Source: Pseudomonas sp. Choline-02u-1
GTDB lineage: Bacteria; Pseudomonadota; Gammaproteobacteria; Pseudomonadales; Pseudomonadaceae
Length of the DNA stretch: 64,000 nt
Assembly (NCBI RefSeq): GCF_002836515.1
Contig: NZ_PJBC01000007.1
Location: 1-64,000 of the forward strand
Direction: 5' to 3'
Positions 52,137-61,413 of this stretch are shown in pieces (position 1 is the stretch's first letter; every line of letters begins with the position of its first letter). Position numbers and translations under genes: made by a program. The notes under the pieces are model-generated. The model searched no databases. It worked only from the letters and a program-made list of their open reading frames with translations, and was not told where the DNA came from.

Positions 52137-53981
52137 ATGGTCAAACCACCGAAAAAGATTGCTGTGACGACGGCAGCCGACACCACCGTTACCACCCGAC
52201 CTGTTCAATCGGGCTCAGGTACTCGCAGCAACGTCAGGCTGCCTGACACCGGGTTATCCGGCGTCGAATCGACCAAAGCCTCGTCGAGTACTGCAGACAT
52301 CGCCCCTGCCGTGATCACCGTCAGCACGATGCCGGGACCAGCCGCCCAATCAGTCAGCGTCCCACGCCATGCCGTCGCCTGGCCCGAAAATCGCCTGAGC
52401 GAGCTGACCCCGATAGGCGAAAACAGCGGACTGTTCACCGGCCCGGACCAGCGCACTTACGCGCAACTCGGCGGCGAAGGACGCTTTCTCGTCGAACAGG
52501 ATGTGCAAGGCCGCTATTACGTGCCGATGACGTTCGCGCCAGGCGTGGCCGGCCCGTCCCTGACGAAGCTTGAAGGGCACGCCAGTTGGCATATTCAGCG
52601 GCCCGGCTGGCCATCCGGCCAGGCGCGAAACTCAGCCACGGATACCGGCCTCCTCGCCTACCTTTCGCCTGAGGATGCGAACACTCTCACCCGAGCGGAA
52701 CTGTCGACCGCTGGCATCCGTTACAACAAGCTCAAGCAAGCCTTCGTCGACACCGAAGAAGGCACGGTGATGGTCCGCAAGAATCCGCATGGCGAATACC
52801 AGCATGCCTCGGCGACAAGCCGAAGTGCCCCCGACATCGTGTTTGAACAGATCCCCGACAGCCTGCTCTGGCGACGGAAAACCACACAAGCACACTCCGG
52901 AATTTCAACTGGCGTGCCTCGCCGTACCGCCGAGCCGACTATCGGCAGCAACAAACGCGTGCGTCTGGATGCCAGCGAGCAGACGGTGCTAGCGCCCCCG
53001 TCGGCGCCTGACGCCAGCGTAGCGAACGAGCAGACGCCGTTTTTCTGGTTACCCTGGGGCCACTTGAACAAGCCTCCCGCTCTGGAGTCAATCCAACTGG
53101 GCTGGTTTCATTACCCGATCGTGCCGGTTGGCTCCAATCGCACACCGAAAGTCTATTTCGTGCAGCATCCGGACTTTGTGCCGGCTCGCTTCGAGGCGTT
53201 TGAACAGATGCTGCGCACCGCGCCTTCAATGCAACCGGTCGCCACGTTTCGCATCGGTAACGATCCCGGTGAAATCCACCCCGGCAAACGCTTTTTCGAA
53301 GAGCCTATTTCGCAATCAGTGGCCAACACCTTTCCCGATTTTTCCGCAGCCACTGCATGGGCGGTTGGCAAAAGGCTGTTCGAACTCGCTGACAATTCAG
53401 CCGTCATTACCGGCACCGGTCTGGTCAATATCCAGGCGGTCCTGCATCAATGGAAGCAGAAGCCGTTTCCCAGCGCGCCGGCCTATGCCGACCCGCTCAA
53501 TATGCTGGCAATCGCGCCCTCGATCGATGTCGGCGGCAAGAAACTCATTCCCATGCCGTCGCAATCGGACAGCGAACTGCAAAGGCTGACCTTCGATCCA
53601 CAAAGGTTTCCCATCGAATGGAATCACTACAAAACCTGGCCCAGCGATCTGAACCTCAGGCGCCTGCTCGGTGCGCTGTTGATTCGCTGCGGTTATGACC
53701 TTTTTCCTCTGACGTACGAACACCGCCAGCCGACGTTGGTTTTCAGGCGCGCAGGGCGTGACCCGGTGTACTTCTTGAAGCTGGGCTCGGTTGCCCAGGC
53801 GGGCTTGTCCCACAGGCCCGGCAATGAACTGGCAGACCCGAGCCTGCCGAGCAGAATCGGCAGCGACGCGTTTCGGGAGCTGACCACCGCAGCCACTCAA
53901 GACAAAGTGATCTGGCTGATCGGCGGGGTATTGAAGGTCGAATCGAATCCGGACTCGGTGTTCATCATCCGGGAGCGCTGA
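52137..53981 (+). CDS. Tandem-family protein A (614 aa), function unknown
   Basis: Start at ATG 52137 (MVKPPKKIAV) rather than 52122 is chosen because the two following paralogues also begin M-x-KPPK(K/R). A low-complexity Ser/Thr/Pro/Ala leader (about 1-90) is followed by a module with AFVDTEEGTVMVRKNPHGEY and LLWRRK, then a second module with FHYPIVP, VYFVQHPDF, RFEAFEQMLR, VITGTGL, LTFDPQRFP and LNLRRLLGALL, ending IWLIGGVLKV...VFIIRER. The first module recalls the DUF6543 pieces of large Pseudomonas toxins; this is memory, not a search. No signal peptide or membrane segment. Confidence 0.65.
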   Translation: MVKPPKKIAVTTAADTTVTTRPVQSGSGTRSNVRLPDTGLSGVESTKASSSTADIAPAVITVSTMPGPAAQSVSVPRHAVAWPENRLSELTPIGENSGLFTGPDQRTYAQLGGEGRFLVEQDVQGRYYVPMTFAPGVAGPSLTKLEGHASWHIQRPGWPSGQARNSATDTGLLAYLSPEDANTLTRAELSTAGIRYNKLKQAFVDTEEGTVMVRKNPHGEYQHASATSRSAPDIVFEQIPDSLLWRRKTTQAHSGISTGVPRRTAEPTIGSNKRVRLDASEQTVLAPPSAPDASVANEQTPFFWLPWGHLNKPPALESIQLGWFHYPIVPVGSNRTPKVYFVQHPDFVPARFEAFEQMLRTAPSMQPVATFRIGNDPGEIHPGKRFFEEPISQSVANTFPDFSAATAWAVGKRLFELADNSAVITGTGLVNIQAVLHQWKQKPFPSAPAYADPLNMLAIAPSIDVGGKKLIPMPSQSDSELQRLTFDPQRFPIEWNHYKTWPSDLNLRRLLGALLIRCGYDLFPLTYEHRQPTLVFRRAGRDPVYFLKLGSVAQAGLSHRPGNELADPSLPSRIGSDAFRELTTAATQDKVIWLIGGVLKVESNPDSVFIIRER

Positions 53982-54201
53982 GTTGCCTTTGCAGCACTTG
54001 CCCCCTCGCTCACTGGTGTCGGCGCGGATCGTCAACGCCTGCAACACGCGGCAACACGCTTGCCCGGTGCGATACCTATGTACCGCACCCCTCGCCTGCC
54101 CTTTGCCGACCATAACGCTTTCAAGCCAAAGCATCGGGCAGGCGCAAACTCGCCCCCGCTTGCCCGGCCCATCCTGATCGGCAGTTCATCGGAGCAGTTT
54201 T

Positions 54202-55833
54202 ATGGCCAAGCCCCCCAAGAAAATCCCTCGCCCGTCTTCGGCGCAAACGCCGACTACGTCGACCCACCCCTTACCAGATACAGGAGGAACATCAGCAGGC
54301 GCCAGCGAGCAATCCGCCTCGAGCGCGATCACTGCAAGCGCTTTGCCGGAAACCGGGGCGACCCGTCCCACGGTCACCATCAGTCAGTCCCCCGCTGCTG
54401 ACACTTCGCCGAGCATGGCCCGCGCCACCGATTCAATACAACAGCATGCTCTTGCCAGCGAGCCGCCTGCATCGCACAGCCCATCCAACAGCGAAGGTTC
54501 GTCGGAGACGATTTTTATCAATCCCGTATTCGCCACCCAACTGAAACGCAAACGAGACAGCGAAGAGGGTTTTCTTTACGACAAGCGCAACAAAACCTAC
54601 GTCGAACTGCACGAAGGCATCGTCATGATCGGCTACGGCGCCGATGGCTGGCGTCAGACCTATGCGGGCGAATCGACGCCGACCGGAAGAAAAGTCGAGC
54701 AGATTCCAGGCTCGACACTCTGGCGTGAAATCGACGTAGCGCAGTCCGCTGCAGTATCGGCGCTCCATTCCACGCAAAGCATGCCCGCAGCACAACGGTC
54801 GCCTGAGTTGAGCGACGCCAGCACGCTGATCGAGAATCTTGTATCGCGCCAGACCGCCGCTCTGGACCTTTCCGCCGGCCTCTGGCAAAACTGGGGCAGA
54901 TCGAACCGCCCCGATTCAGGCGAATCTATCGAAATAGACGGGCTGCACTACCCGATCCTTGCACAAAACCTGGGCAGTGAAAGCGGCCTGGTGTATGTGC
55001 AGCATCCGGGCTTTACCCCGGACAGGTTCGATGCCTTCGAAAACATGTTGCGCGATGAACCGTCGCGCCAGCCGATGTGGGCGCGCAAACGCGACGGCCA
55101 CTGGCAGGTTCTGGATGGCTATCCGCCGTTTGAAATGTCCCCGAGCCAATACGTCGCCACCGCATTCAGACACCTGTCAGAGCGTTCGAGCAGCAACCTC
55201 GCCCGTGCTGTGTTCGATCGCGCCTCTCTGCCCACAGGCATAAACGGCGACGGTCTTTCCGTGGTGTCATTGACGTATCGCCATTGGCTCGACAGGGTGA
55301 ATAACGTAGCACCGGGATTCGGCCTTGCCGAACCGTTGCTGATGCTACCGAAACTGTCCACTGCGCCCGGCAGCACGGCCGGCGCAGGACTGCTGGCGTT
55401 GCCAGACTACAACTCCAGTGTGCTGCAGCGTCTGGACTTCGATCCGAGCGAATTCCCTGCACAATGGGCCACCTATACCGCACAGCCGAATGCACTCAAT
55501 CTGCGTGCGCTGTTCATCAACCTTCTGCAAGACAACGGCTACAGCGTCGCGCCGCCGGTAGATATGCTTGTTGAAAACGCTCTGGTCTTCCACCGTCCAG
55601 GTATTGCCGGGTTATTCATCTTGAAACTTCCGTTGGTCAGTGGTGACCAAGTCCCTCGCTACACCGCCCCCGGCTCCAACTTCGCCGATCCGGATTTTCT
55701 CGCAGGGCTTGGCGCAGATAACAAACGTCATCTTGATCAATACCTGAGCCAGGTTGAAGTCGCTCATCTGGTAGGCGGCGTACAACGGCTGTCAGCCGAC
55801 ACCCGGACACTTTTCATCGTGCGTGAGGGTTGA
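54202..55833 (+). CDS. Tandem-family protein B (543 aa), function unknown
   Basis: Starts MAKPPKKIPRPSSAQTPTTS, with a Ser/Thr/Pro-rich leader of about 110 residues. Shares with proteins A and C the blocks YDKRNKTYVELHEGIVMI, PGSTLWRE, GLWQNWGRSNRP, IEIDGLHYPI, VYVQHPGFTPDRFDAFENML, WQVLDGYPPFEM, LDFDPSEFP, LNLRALFINLL and a C-terminus HLVGGV...LFIVREG. The first module is the most divergent of the three (GYGADGWRQTY instead of RKN-GEYQ). The 220-base gap before it shows nothing I can name. It is followed after 6 bases by C. Confidence 0.65.
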   Translation: MAKPPKKIPRPSSAQTPTTSTHPLPDTGGTSAGASEQSASSAITASALPETGATRPTVTISQSPAADTSPSMARATDSIQQHALASEPPASHSPSNSEGSSETIFINPVFATQLKRKRDSEEGFLYDKRNKTYVELHEGIVMIGYGADGWRQTYAGESTPTGRKVEQIPGSTLWREIDVAQSAAVSALHSTQSMPAAQRSPELSDASTLIENLVSRQTAALDLSAGLWQNWGRSNRPDSGESIEIDGLHYPILAQNLGSESGLVYVQHPGFTPDRFDAFENMLRDEPSRQPMWARKRDGHWQVLDGYPPFEMSPSQYVATAFRHLSERSSSNLARAVFDRASLPTGINGDGLSVVSLTYRHWLDRVNNVAPGFGLAEPLLMLPKLSTAPGSTAGAGLLALPDYNSSVLQRLDFDPSEFPAQWATYTAQPNALNLRALFINLLQDNGYSVAPPVDMLVENALVFHRPGIAGLFILKLPLVSGDQVPRYTAPGSNFADPDFLAGLGADNKRHLDQYLSQVEVAHLVGGVQRLSADTRTLFIVREG

Positions 55834-55839
55834 GCATCC

Positions 55840-57318
55840 ATGAACAAACCACCCAAGCGCGGGGCGGGAGTCACTCCCGCTGATATTTCACCGATAACCC
55901 TGCATCCGATAAATGACGTACCGGAACGGCCTCGTCTCGATCTGCAAAACAGCCACCATGCAAATGAACAGGCTGATTCTGCCGGCGGACCAGACGCATC
56001 CACGCTGCCAGCGTCCGTGCTGATCAAGGCAGAACGGCAACCGCTGTGGAACGTCGAAATACCGGACTGGTTGACGCAAGATCCACAGCGCGAAGATCAG
56101 TACACGGAGATTGATCAGCCAATTTACCTGGCAGCGGCTGACGCAGCCCGTCTCTCATCGCCCCTGGATAACCTCGACGGCATCCGCTATGACAAGCACC
56201 GCAAGACGTATGTCGATACGGCGCAAGGAACGGTCATGGTGCGCAAGAACAGCACCGGCGAGTATCAGCAAAGCTCGGCGACGCGCCGCACTGATTTCGC
56301 CCTGCTGTTCGAACCGGTTCCGGGAACACGACTGTGGCGGCGCAAAGCGGCGCGCGATGATTCTGGCCCCGTCCCCACCGATCCCGGCGAAGCACTGGCT
56401 GCCAGCCTGCTATCGGCCAACCCTGAGGCGACGAATCTGCGTTTCGGACTCTGGCGAAACTGGGGCCGCAGCAGCCGCCCAACGCTGGGGCAGTACATTG
56501 AAATAGACGGCCAGCACTACCCGATCGTGCAGCAGGACCTGAATGCCCAACCATCATTGGCATACCTGCAACACCCGCTGTTTTCACCTGCCCTGTACGA
56601 AGCCTTCGAATCCATGCTGCGCGATCACCCGTCACTGCAACCGAAGTTCGTCGTTAACCGAAACAATCAGTGGACGGTGCTCGATGATCCCGCTCCCTTT
56701 GCAATGCCGATCACCCGATACATCGCCACAACGTTCAAATCTCTTGCGGACCGTTCTGTCAGCGCATTGGCCCGGGCCTTGTTCAATCAGGCCAGTCACT
56801 CTGAAGTCATCACCGGCTCGGGATTGGCCGTGCTGAATCAGGTCCTGCGCTATTGGTCCTGTAGAGATGCGGAACAGGCACCGCCAGTGGGGCTGGCCGA
56901 CCCGCTGCTGATGTTACACAACCAGCCCGCCACAACTGGCCTGTCCCTCTCCAACAAGCAAGACCATCTGCGCCGCCTGGATCTTGACCCCGGACGATTC
57001 GCCCAACACTGGAACCGCTTCGCCAGCCAGCCCTCGACGACCCGCTTGCAACGACTGTTCAGCGAGGTGCTGGCTGCTGAGGGCTATGTCATCGAACGCA
57101 CCGCAACGGAGGAATCGAGGCATGAGTTGCGCTTTCATCGTGCCGGCATAGATCGGATATTCGCGCTGAAGGTTTATCCGCCGAGCGCACTCGACGATGC
57201 CGGGCTGGAGCACAGGCGTGCCGACGCCAGCGATACACGCAAAGCGGTGTGGTTGCGCGGTGGCGTACAAACGGACGCGTTGGGGCAGACAACGTTGTTT
57301 ATTGTCAGGGGAAGCTGA
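55840..57318 (+). CDS. Tandem-family protein C (492 aa), function unknown
   Basis: Starts MNKPPKRGAGVTPADISPIT, 6 bases after gene B. It has the shortest leader (about 80 residues). Shared blocks are IRYDKHRKTYVDTAQGTVMV, RKNSTGEYQQSSATRR, PGTRLWRRK, GLWRNWGRSSRP, YIEIDGQHYPIV, LAYLQHPLFSPALYEAFESM, WTVLDDPAPFAMP, VITGSGLAVLNQVLRYW, LDLDPGRF and VWLRGGV...LFIVRGS. Closest to A in the first module and to B in the second. Likely cytoplasmic or exported by a signal-less route. Confidence 0.65.
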   Translation: MNKPPKRGAGVTPADISPITLHPINDVPERPRLDLQNSHHANEQADSAGGPDASTLPASVLIKAERQPLWNVEIPDWLTQDPQREDQYTEIDQPIYLAAADAARLSSPLDNLDGIRYDKHRKTYVDTAQGTVMVRKNSTGEYQQSSATRRTDFALLFEPVPGTRLWRRKAARDDSGPVPTDPGEALAASLLSANPEATNLRFGLWRNWGRSSRPTLGQYIEIDGQHYPIVQQDLNAQPSLAYLQHPLFSPALYEAFESMLRDHPSLQPKFVVNRNNQWTVLDDPAPFAMPITRYIATTFKSLADRSVSALARALFNQASHSEVITGSGLAVLNQVLRYWSCRDAEQAPPVGLADPLLMLHNQPATTGLSLSNKQDHLRRLDLDPGRFAQHWNRFASQPSTTRLQRLFSEVLAAEGYVIERTATEESRHELRFHRAGIDRIFALKVYPPSALDDAGLEHRRADASDTRKAVWLRGGVQTDALGQTTLFIVRGS

Positions 57319-57333
57319 AGGGGCGGCCAGTCG

Positions 57334-57359
57334 AAAAAAAGCCCGCAGTGTGAGCGGGC
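57334..57359 (-). terminator. Rho-independent terminator
   Basis: GCCCGC...GCGGGC stem with a T7 run on the minus strand; serves hiuH and can also stop the toxin-like operon. Confidence 0.8.
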
Positions 57360-57416
57360 GAAAGACCAAAGAAGCTATATGCGCAGTCGCTTCCCGGTGG
57401 GGGCTGCTGCTTGGGG

Positions 57417-57770
57417 TCAGCTGCCCCGATACGTGGAATAGCTGTAAGGCGAAATCAGCAGGGGCACGTGGTAGTGCTCCTGCTCGGCAGAGATGCCGAA
57501 ACGCAGCACCACCACATCCAGAAACGCCGGCTCCGGCAACTGGACACCGCGGGCGCGGTAGTAATCGCCTGCATGGAACTGAACCTGATAAACCCCGGTG
57601 CGATAGTCATCGCCTTGCAGCAGCGGCGCATCGACCCGGCCGTCGTTGTTGGTGACCGCACTGGCGACCAATTCCAGGTGCGATCCTTCGACGCGGTACA
57701 GCTCGACCTTGATCGAACTGCCCGGGCAACCGTGTGCAGCGTCCAAAACGTGAGTAGTCAAACGTCCCAT
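57417..57770 (-). CDS. hiuH: 5-hydroxyisourate hydrolase (transthyretin-like)
   Basis: A 117-residue protein with N-terminal GRLTTHVLDAAHGCPG (catalytic His7), HYHVPLLISPYSYSTY and the diagnostic C-terminal YRGS. It hydrolyses 5-hydroxyisourate to OHCU in urate breakdown. It is divergent from the puuE-uraD-alc genes, with a palindromic operator candidate in the spacer. Confidence 0.96.
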   Translation of the reverse strand: MGRLTTHVLDAAHGCPGSSIKVELYRVEGSHLELVASAVTNNDGRVDAPLLQGDDYRTGVYQVQFHAGDYYRARGVQLPEPAFLDVVVLRFGISAEQEHYHVPLLISPYSYSTYRGS

Positions 57771-57900
57771 TGATTCTGCGCGCCTGCCTGCGTGGAGCAG
57801 TCAGACTTCGCGCCTCCCGAAGTCAGTTGAAAGGAGACCGCACCGTTTCGGAGCACGAAACACTGCGGCGAGCGACTGATTAAGACACTTTTGAAAAAAA

Positions 57901-57910
57901 TTGTACACAA
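57901..57910. promoter_or_regulatory. Purine-gene operator candidate (TTGTACACAA)
   Basis: Same 10-base palindrome as at 46034-46043; about 130 bases upstream of hiuH. The wider palindrome ATTGTACACAAT is complete here. Confidence 0.6.
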
Positions 57911-58106
57911 TAAAAACGACATTTTTCGCCTCGGCCCCGCCATCCGGGCTTTTATCGCCAATCGGCAGACAAAGCGCCTGAACATTGAACCTTCCATTCA
58001 TTAGCTGACCGGTCAGGCAGGTTTCTTGCAGGCTTGAACCGTTAACAGCAAAAGATGACAGTCGGTGAGAAATGCGAAAAATCAGGCTTACAAAATGCAA
58101 ATAAAG

Positions 58107-58116
58107 TTGTATACAA
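58107..58116. promoter_or_regulatory. Purine-gene operator candidate (TTGTATACAA)
   Basis: A 10-base palindrome 73 bases before the puuE start, differing from the other sites only at one central base pair. Confidence 0.6.
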
Positions 58117-58189
58117 TCAGCCCATCGCTGTGACGCCAGCCTGCCAGGCCGCCACACCAATCTGTCAACGTACAAGAAGGAAGACTGCA

Positions 58190-59116
58190 GTGAGCGCTGA
58201 CTACCCACGCGACCTGATCGGTTACGGCAGTAACCCTCCTCACCCACACTGGCCGGGCAATGCCCGGATCGCCCTGTCCTTCGTACTCAATTACGAAGAA
58301 GGTGGCGAGCGCAACATTCTCCACGGCGACAAGGAATCCGAAGCCTTCCTGTCCGAAATGGTCGCCGCGCAGCCGCTGCAAGGCGCGCGCAACATGAGCA
58401 TGGAATCGCTTTACGAGTATGGCAGCCGTGCCGGCGTCTGGCGCATTCTGAAACTGTTCAAGGAATTCGATATTCCGCTGACCATTTTCGCCGTGGCCAT
58501 GGCCGCTCAGCGTCACCCGGATGTGATCCGCGCGATGGTCGAAGCCGGTCACGAAATCTGCAGCCACGGCTACCGCTGGATCGACTACCAGTACATGGAT
58601 GAAGCGCAGGAACGCGAGCACATGCTCGAAGCGATCCGCATCCTCACCGAACTTACCGGCGAGCGCCCGCTGGGCTGGTACACCGGACGCACCGGGCCGA
58701 ACACCCGTCGCCTGGTCATGGAAGAAGGCGGTTTCCTCTACGACTGCGACACCTACGACGATGACCTGCCCTACTGGGAACCGAACAACCCGACCGGCAA
58801 GCCGCATCTGGTGATTCCGTACACCCTCGACACCAACGACATGCGCTTCACCCAGGTGCAGGGTTTCAACAAAGGTGACGATTTCTTCGAATACCTCAAA
58901 GACGCGTTCGACGTGCTTTACGCCGAAGGTGCCGAAGCGCCGAAAATGCTCTCGATCGGTCTGCACTGCCGGCTGATCGGCCGCCCCGGTCGCCTCGCTT
59001 CGCTCAAGCGCTTTATCGAATACGCCAAAAGTCATGAACAGGTGTGGTTCAGCCGTCGCGTCGACATCGCGCGTCACTGGCACGAAACCCACCCGTACCA
59101 AGGGACTGCAAAATGA
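58190..59116 (+). CDS. puuE: Allantoinase PuuE (polysaccharide-deacetylase fold)
   Basis: A 308-residue protein read from GTG 58190 (AAGAAGGAAG upstream). It has the NodB-like fold with SFVLNYEEGGERNILHGD, GHEICSHGYRWIDYQ and ERPLGWYTGRTGPNTRRLV, which mark the cofactor-independent PuuE allantoinase. It opens allantoin to allantoate. The end overlaps uraD by 4 bases. Confidence 0.95.
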   Translation: MSADYPRDLIGYGSNPPHPHWPGNARIALSFVLNYEEGGERNILHGDKESEAFLSEMVAAQPLQGARNMSMESLYEYGSRAGVWRILKLFKEFDIPLTIFAVAMAAQRHPDVIRAMVEAGHEICSHGYRWIDYQYMDEAQEREHMLEAIRILTELTGERPLGWYTGRTGPNTRRLVMEEGGFLYDCDTYDDDLPYWEPNNPTGKPHLVIPYTLDTNDMRFTQVQGFNKGDDFFEYLKDAFDVLYAEGAEAPKMLSIGLHCRLIGRPGRLASLKRFIEYAKSHEQVWFSRRVDIARHWHETHPYQGTAK

Positions 59117-59628
59117 GCCGCTTTCAAACCCTGCAACCGTCGACCTTGAGCCGCGACGCTTTCGTCAACGCCTTCGCCGACATCTACGAACACTCGCCAT
59201 GGGTGGCCGAAAAGGCCTACGACCTCGGTGCGGACGCTTCGATCGACGAGATCGAAACCCTGCACCAACGCATGAGCGATATCCTGTTGAGCGCCGATCA
59301 CGCCAGTCAGCTGGCCCTGATCAACGCTCACCCGGACCTGGCCGGCAAAGCCGCCGTCCAGGGCCAACTGACCGAAGCCAGCACCAACGAACAGGCTGGC
59401 GCCGGTATTCACCAATGCACGGCCGAAGAGTTCCAGCGCTTCACCGAGCTGAACGACGCCTACAAAGCCAAGTTCAAGTTTCCCTTCATCATGGCGGTAA
59501 AAGGCAGCAACCGGCATCAGATCCTCGCGGCGTTCGAAACGCGCATCAACAATTCGGTGGAAGCCGAGTTCAAATGCGCGCTGGCGGAGATCAACAAGAT
59601 TGCCCTGTTCCGTTTACTGACTCTTTAG
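59113..59628 (+). CDS. uraD: OHCU decarboxylase
   Basis: A 171-residue helical enzyme with catalytic His73 in INAHPDLAGK and FKFPFIMAVKG. It decarboxylates OHCU to S-allantoin. Start 59113 overlaps the puuE stop (ATGA), so the two are coupled. Confidence 0.95.
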   Translation: MSRFQTLQPSTLSRDAFVNAFADIYEHSPWVAEKAYDLGADASIDEIETLHQRMSDILLSADHASQLALINAHPDLAGKAAVQGQLTEASTNEQAGAGIHQCTAEEFQRFTELNDAYKAKFKFPFIMAVKGSNRHQILAAFETRINNSVEAEFKCALAEINKIALFRLLTL

Positions 59629-59715
59629 CAAGCTTGGCCCGAGCGTGAATGAACGCGTAAACGCCCAGGGCCCTGCAAGCATCCCCAGCCACTAATTCAA
59701 AGGCAGACAAGAAGA

Positions 59716-60711
59716 ATGAAAGCTTACGCCGTACCTTTCGAAAAATACGTCAACCTGGCCGATGCCCGTCTGGGCACCAAGATCATTTCGGTCACCGATG
59801 ACTGGTTCGCAGACGCCAATCGTCTGTTTCAGCCGACCCCGGCCGTATGGAAGGAGGGCGTGTTCGATGACAACGGCAAGTGGATGGACGGCTGGGAGTC
59901 GCGCCGCAAGCGCTTCGAAGGTTTCGACAGCGCGGTGATCCGTCTCGGCGTACCGGGCTCGATCAAAGGCGTGGACATCGACACTTCATTCTTCACCGGC
60001 AACTACCCGCCGTCGGCCTCGCTGGAAGCCTGCTTCCTGGCCTCGGGCGAGCCGGATGAAAACACCCAGTGGACCGAAGTGCTGTCGGCCGTCGAGTTGC
60101 AGGGCAACAGCCACCACTACCACGAAATCAGCAACGACAAAGCGTTCAGCCACCTGCGCTTCAACATCTACCCGGACGGCGGCGTTGCGCGTCTGCGTGT
60201 GTACGGCGTTCCGTTCCGCGATTGGTCGGCAGTAGGCGACAACGAACAGGTCGACCTGGCTGCAGCCCTGAACGGTGGACGCGCCCTCGCCTGCTCCGAC
60301 GAACACTTCGGCCGCATGAGCAACATCCTCAACCCGGGCCGTGGCATCAACATGGGCGACGGCTGGGAAACCGCGCGCCGTCGCACGCCGGGCAATGACT
60401 GGGTCATCGTCGCGCTGGGTCATCCGGGCGAGATCGAAAAAATCGTCGTCGACACCCTGCACTTCAAAGGCAACTACCCCGACACCTGCTCGATCCAGGG
60501 CGCGTTCGTCAAGGGCGGCACCGACAGCCAGATCGAAACCCAGTCGCTGTTCTGGCGCGAACTGCTGCCAAGCCAGAAGCTGGAAATGCACGCCGAACAT
60601 ACCTTCGTCGAGCAGATCAAGGCACTCGGCCCGATCACCCACATCCGCCTCAACGTGTTCCCGGATGGTGGCGTGAGTCGCCTGCGTGTACTCGGCAAGG
60701 TCGCGAAGTAA
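59716..60711 (+). CDS. alc: Allantoicase
   Basis: A 331-residue protein made of two homologous beta modules, each with the [18 protein letters not shown] / [18 protein letters not shown] pattern and [17 protein letters not shown] ends ([14 protein letters not shown] in the first). It cleaves allantoate to ureidoglycolate and urea. GACAAGAAGA precedes the start. Same strand as puuE and uraD. Confidence 0.96.
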   Translation: MKAYAVPFEKYVNLADARLGTKIISVTDDWFADANRLFQPTPAVWKEGVFDDNGKWMDGWESRRKRFEGFDSAVIRLGVPGSIKGVDIDTSFFTGNYPPSASLEACFLASGEPDENTQWTEVLSAVELQGNSHHYHEISNDKAFSHLRFNIYPDGGVARLRVYGVPFRDWSAVGDNEQVDLAAALNGGRALACSDEHFGRMSNILNPGRGINMGDGWETARRRTPGNDWVIVALGHPGEIEKIVVDTLHFKGNYPDTCSIQGAFVKGGTDSQIETQSLFWRELLPSQKLEMHAEHTFVEQIKALGPITHIRLNVFPDGGVSRLRVLGKVAK

Positions 60712-60720
60712 TGCTGAGTC

Positions 60721-60798
60721 TGTAGGAGCTGCCGCAGGCTGCGATCTTTTGATCTTAAAAACAAAGTCAAAAGATCGCAGGCTTCGCCAGCTCCTACG
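60721..60798. repeat. REP-type inverted repeat
   Basis: TGTAGGAGCTGCCGCAGGCT... faces AAAGATCGCAGGCTTCGCCA...CTCCTAC; lies between alc and allA within the operon. Confidence 0.85.
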
Positions 60799-60858
60799 GG
60801 GTCGCGCAAGACGCATTGACAAGTTGAACAACACAGAATTTTGGATAAGAAGAACAGC

Positions 60859-61362
60859 ATGCGCACACTGACGATTGAACCGCTGACCAAAGAAGCCTTC
60901 GCCCCTTTCGGTGACGTGATCGAAACCGACGGCAGCGATCACTTCATGATCAACAACGGTTCGACCATGCGCTTCCACAAACTGGCGACGGTCGAAACCG
61001 CACAGCCTGAGGACAACGCGATCATCAGCATTTTCCGCGCCGACGCGCAGGACATGCCGCTGACCGTTTGCATGCTGGAACGCCATCCGCTGGGCAGCCA
61101 GGCTTTCATTCCGCTGCTCGGCAACCCCTTTCTGATCGTGGTCGCGCCAGTTGGCGATGAACCTGTATCAGGCTTGGTCCGCGCCTTCGTCACCAACGGC
61201 AGGCAGGGCATCAATTACCATCGCGGCGTCTGGCACCACCCGGTGCTGACGATCGAAAAGCGGGATGACTTCCTGGTGGTTGATCGCAGTGGCACAGGCA
61301 ATAACTGCGATGAGCATTTTTTCAAAGAGGATGAGCGTTTGATCCTCGCCCCCCACCAATAA
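60859..61362 (+). CDS. allA: Ureidoglycolate lyase
   Basis: A 167-residue cupin-fold enzyme starting MRTLTIEPLTKEAFAPFGDV, with CMLERHPLGSQAFIPL and NYHRGVWHHPVL carrying the catalytic residues. It splits ureidoglycolate to glyoxylate and urea. Start 60859 is preferred over 60841 because it fits the family. Confidence 0.95.
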   Translation: MRTLTIEPLTKEAFAPFGDVIETDGSDHFMINNGSTMRFHKLATVETAQPEDNAIISIFRADAQDMPLTVCMLERHPLGSQAFIPLLGNPFLIVVAPVGDEPVSGLVRAFVTNGRQGINYHRGVWHHPVLTIEKRDDFLVVDRSGTGNNCDEHFFKEDERLILAPHQ

Positions 61363-61413
61363 GAGAAGGTCTGATCACTCGACAACAAGAGTGACAGGCG
61401 AGAGGTAAAGACT

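Larger units (their letters stand above)
57771..58189. other. Divergent spacer between hiuH and puuE
   Basis: About 420 bases, AT-rich in the middle, containing the palindromes at 57901-57910 and 58107-58116. Open frames crossing it show no motif. It should hold both promoters. Confidence 0.6.

Noticed and set aside
55500..55833. Nuclease motif in the C-terminal part of the tandem family
   Set aside because: Pieces such as GIDRIFALKV in protein C loosely recall D...xxK nuclease strands, but the acidic residues are not conserved in A and B.
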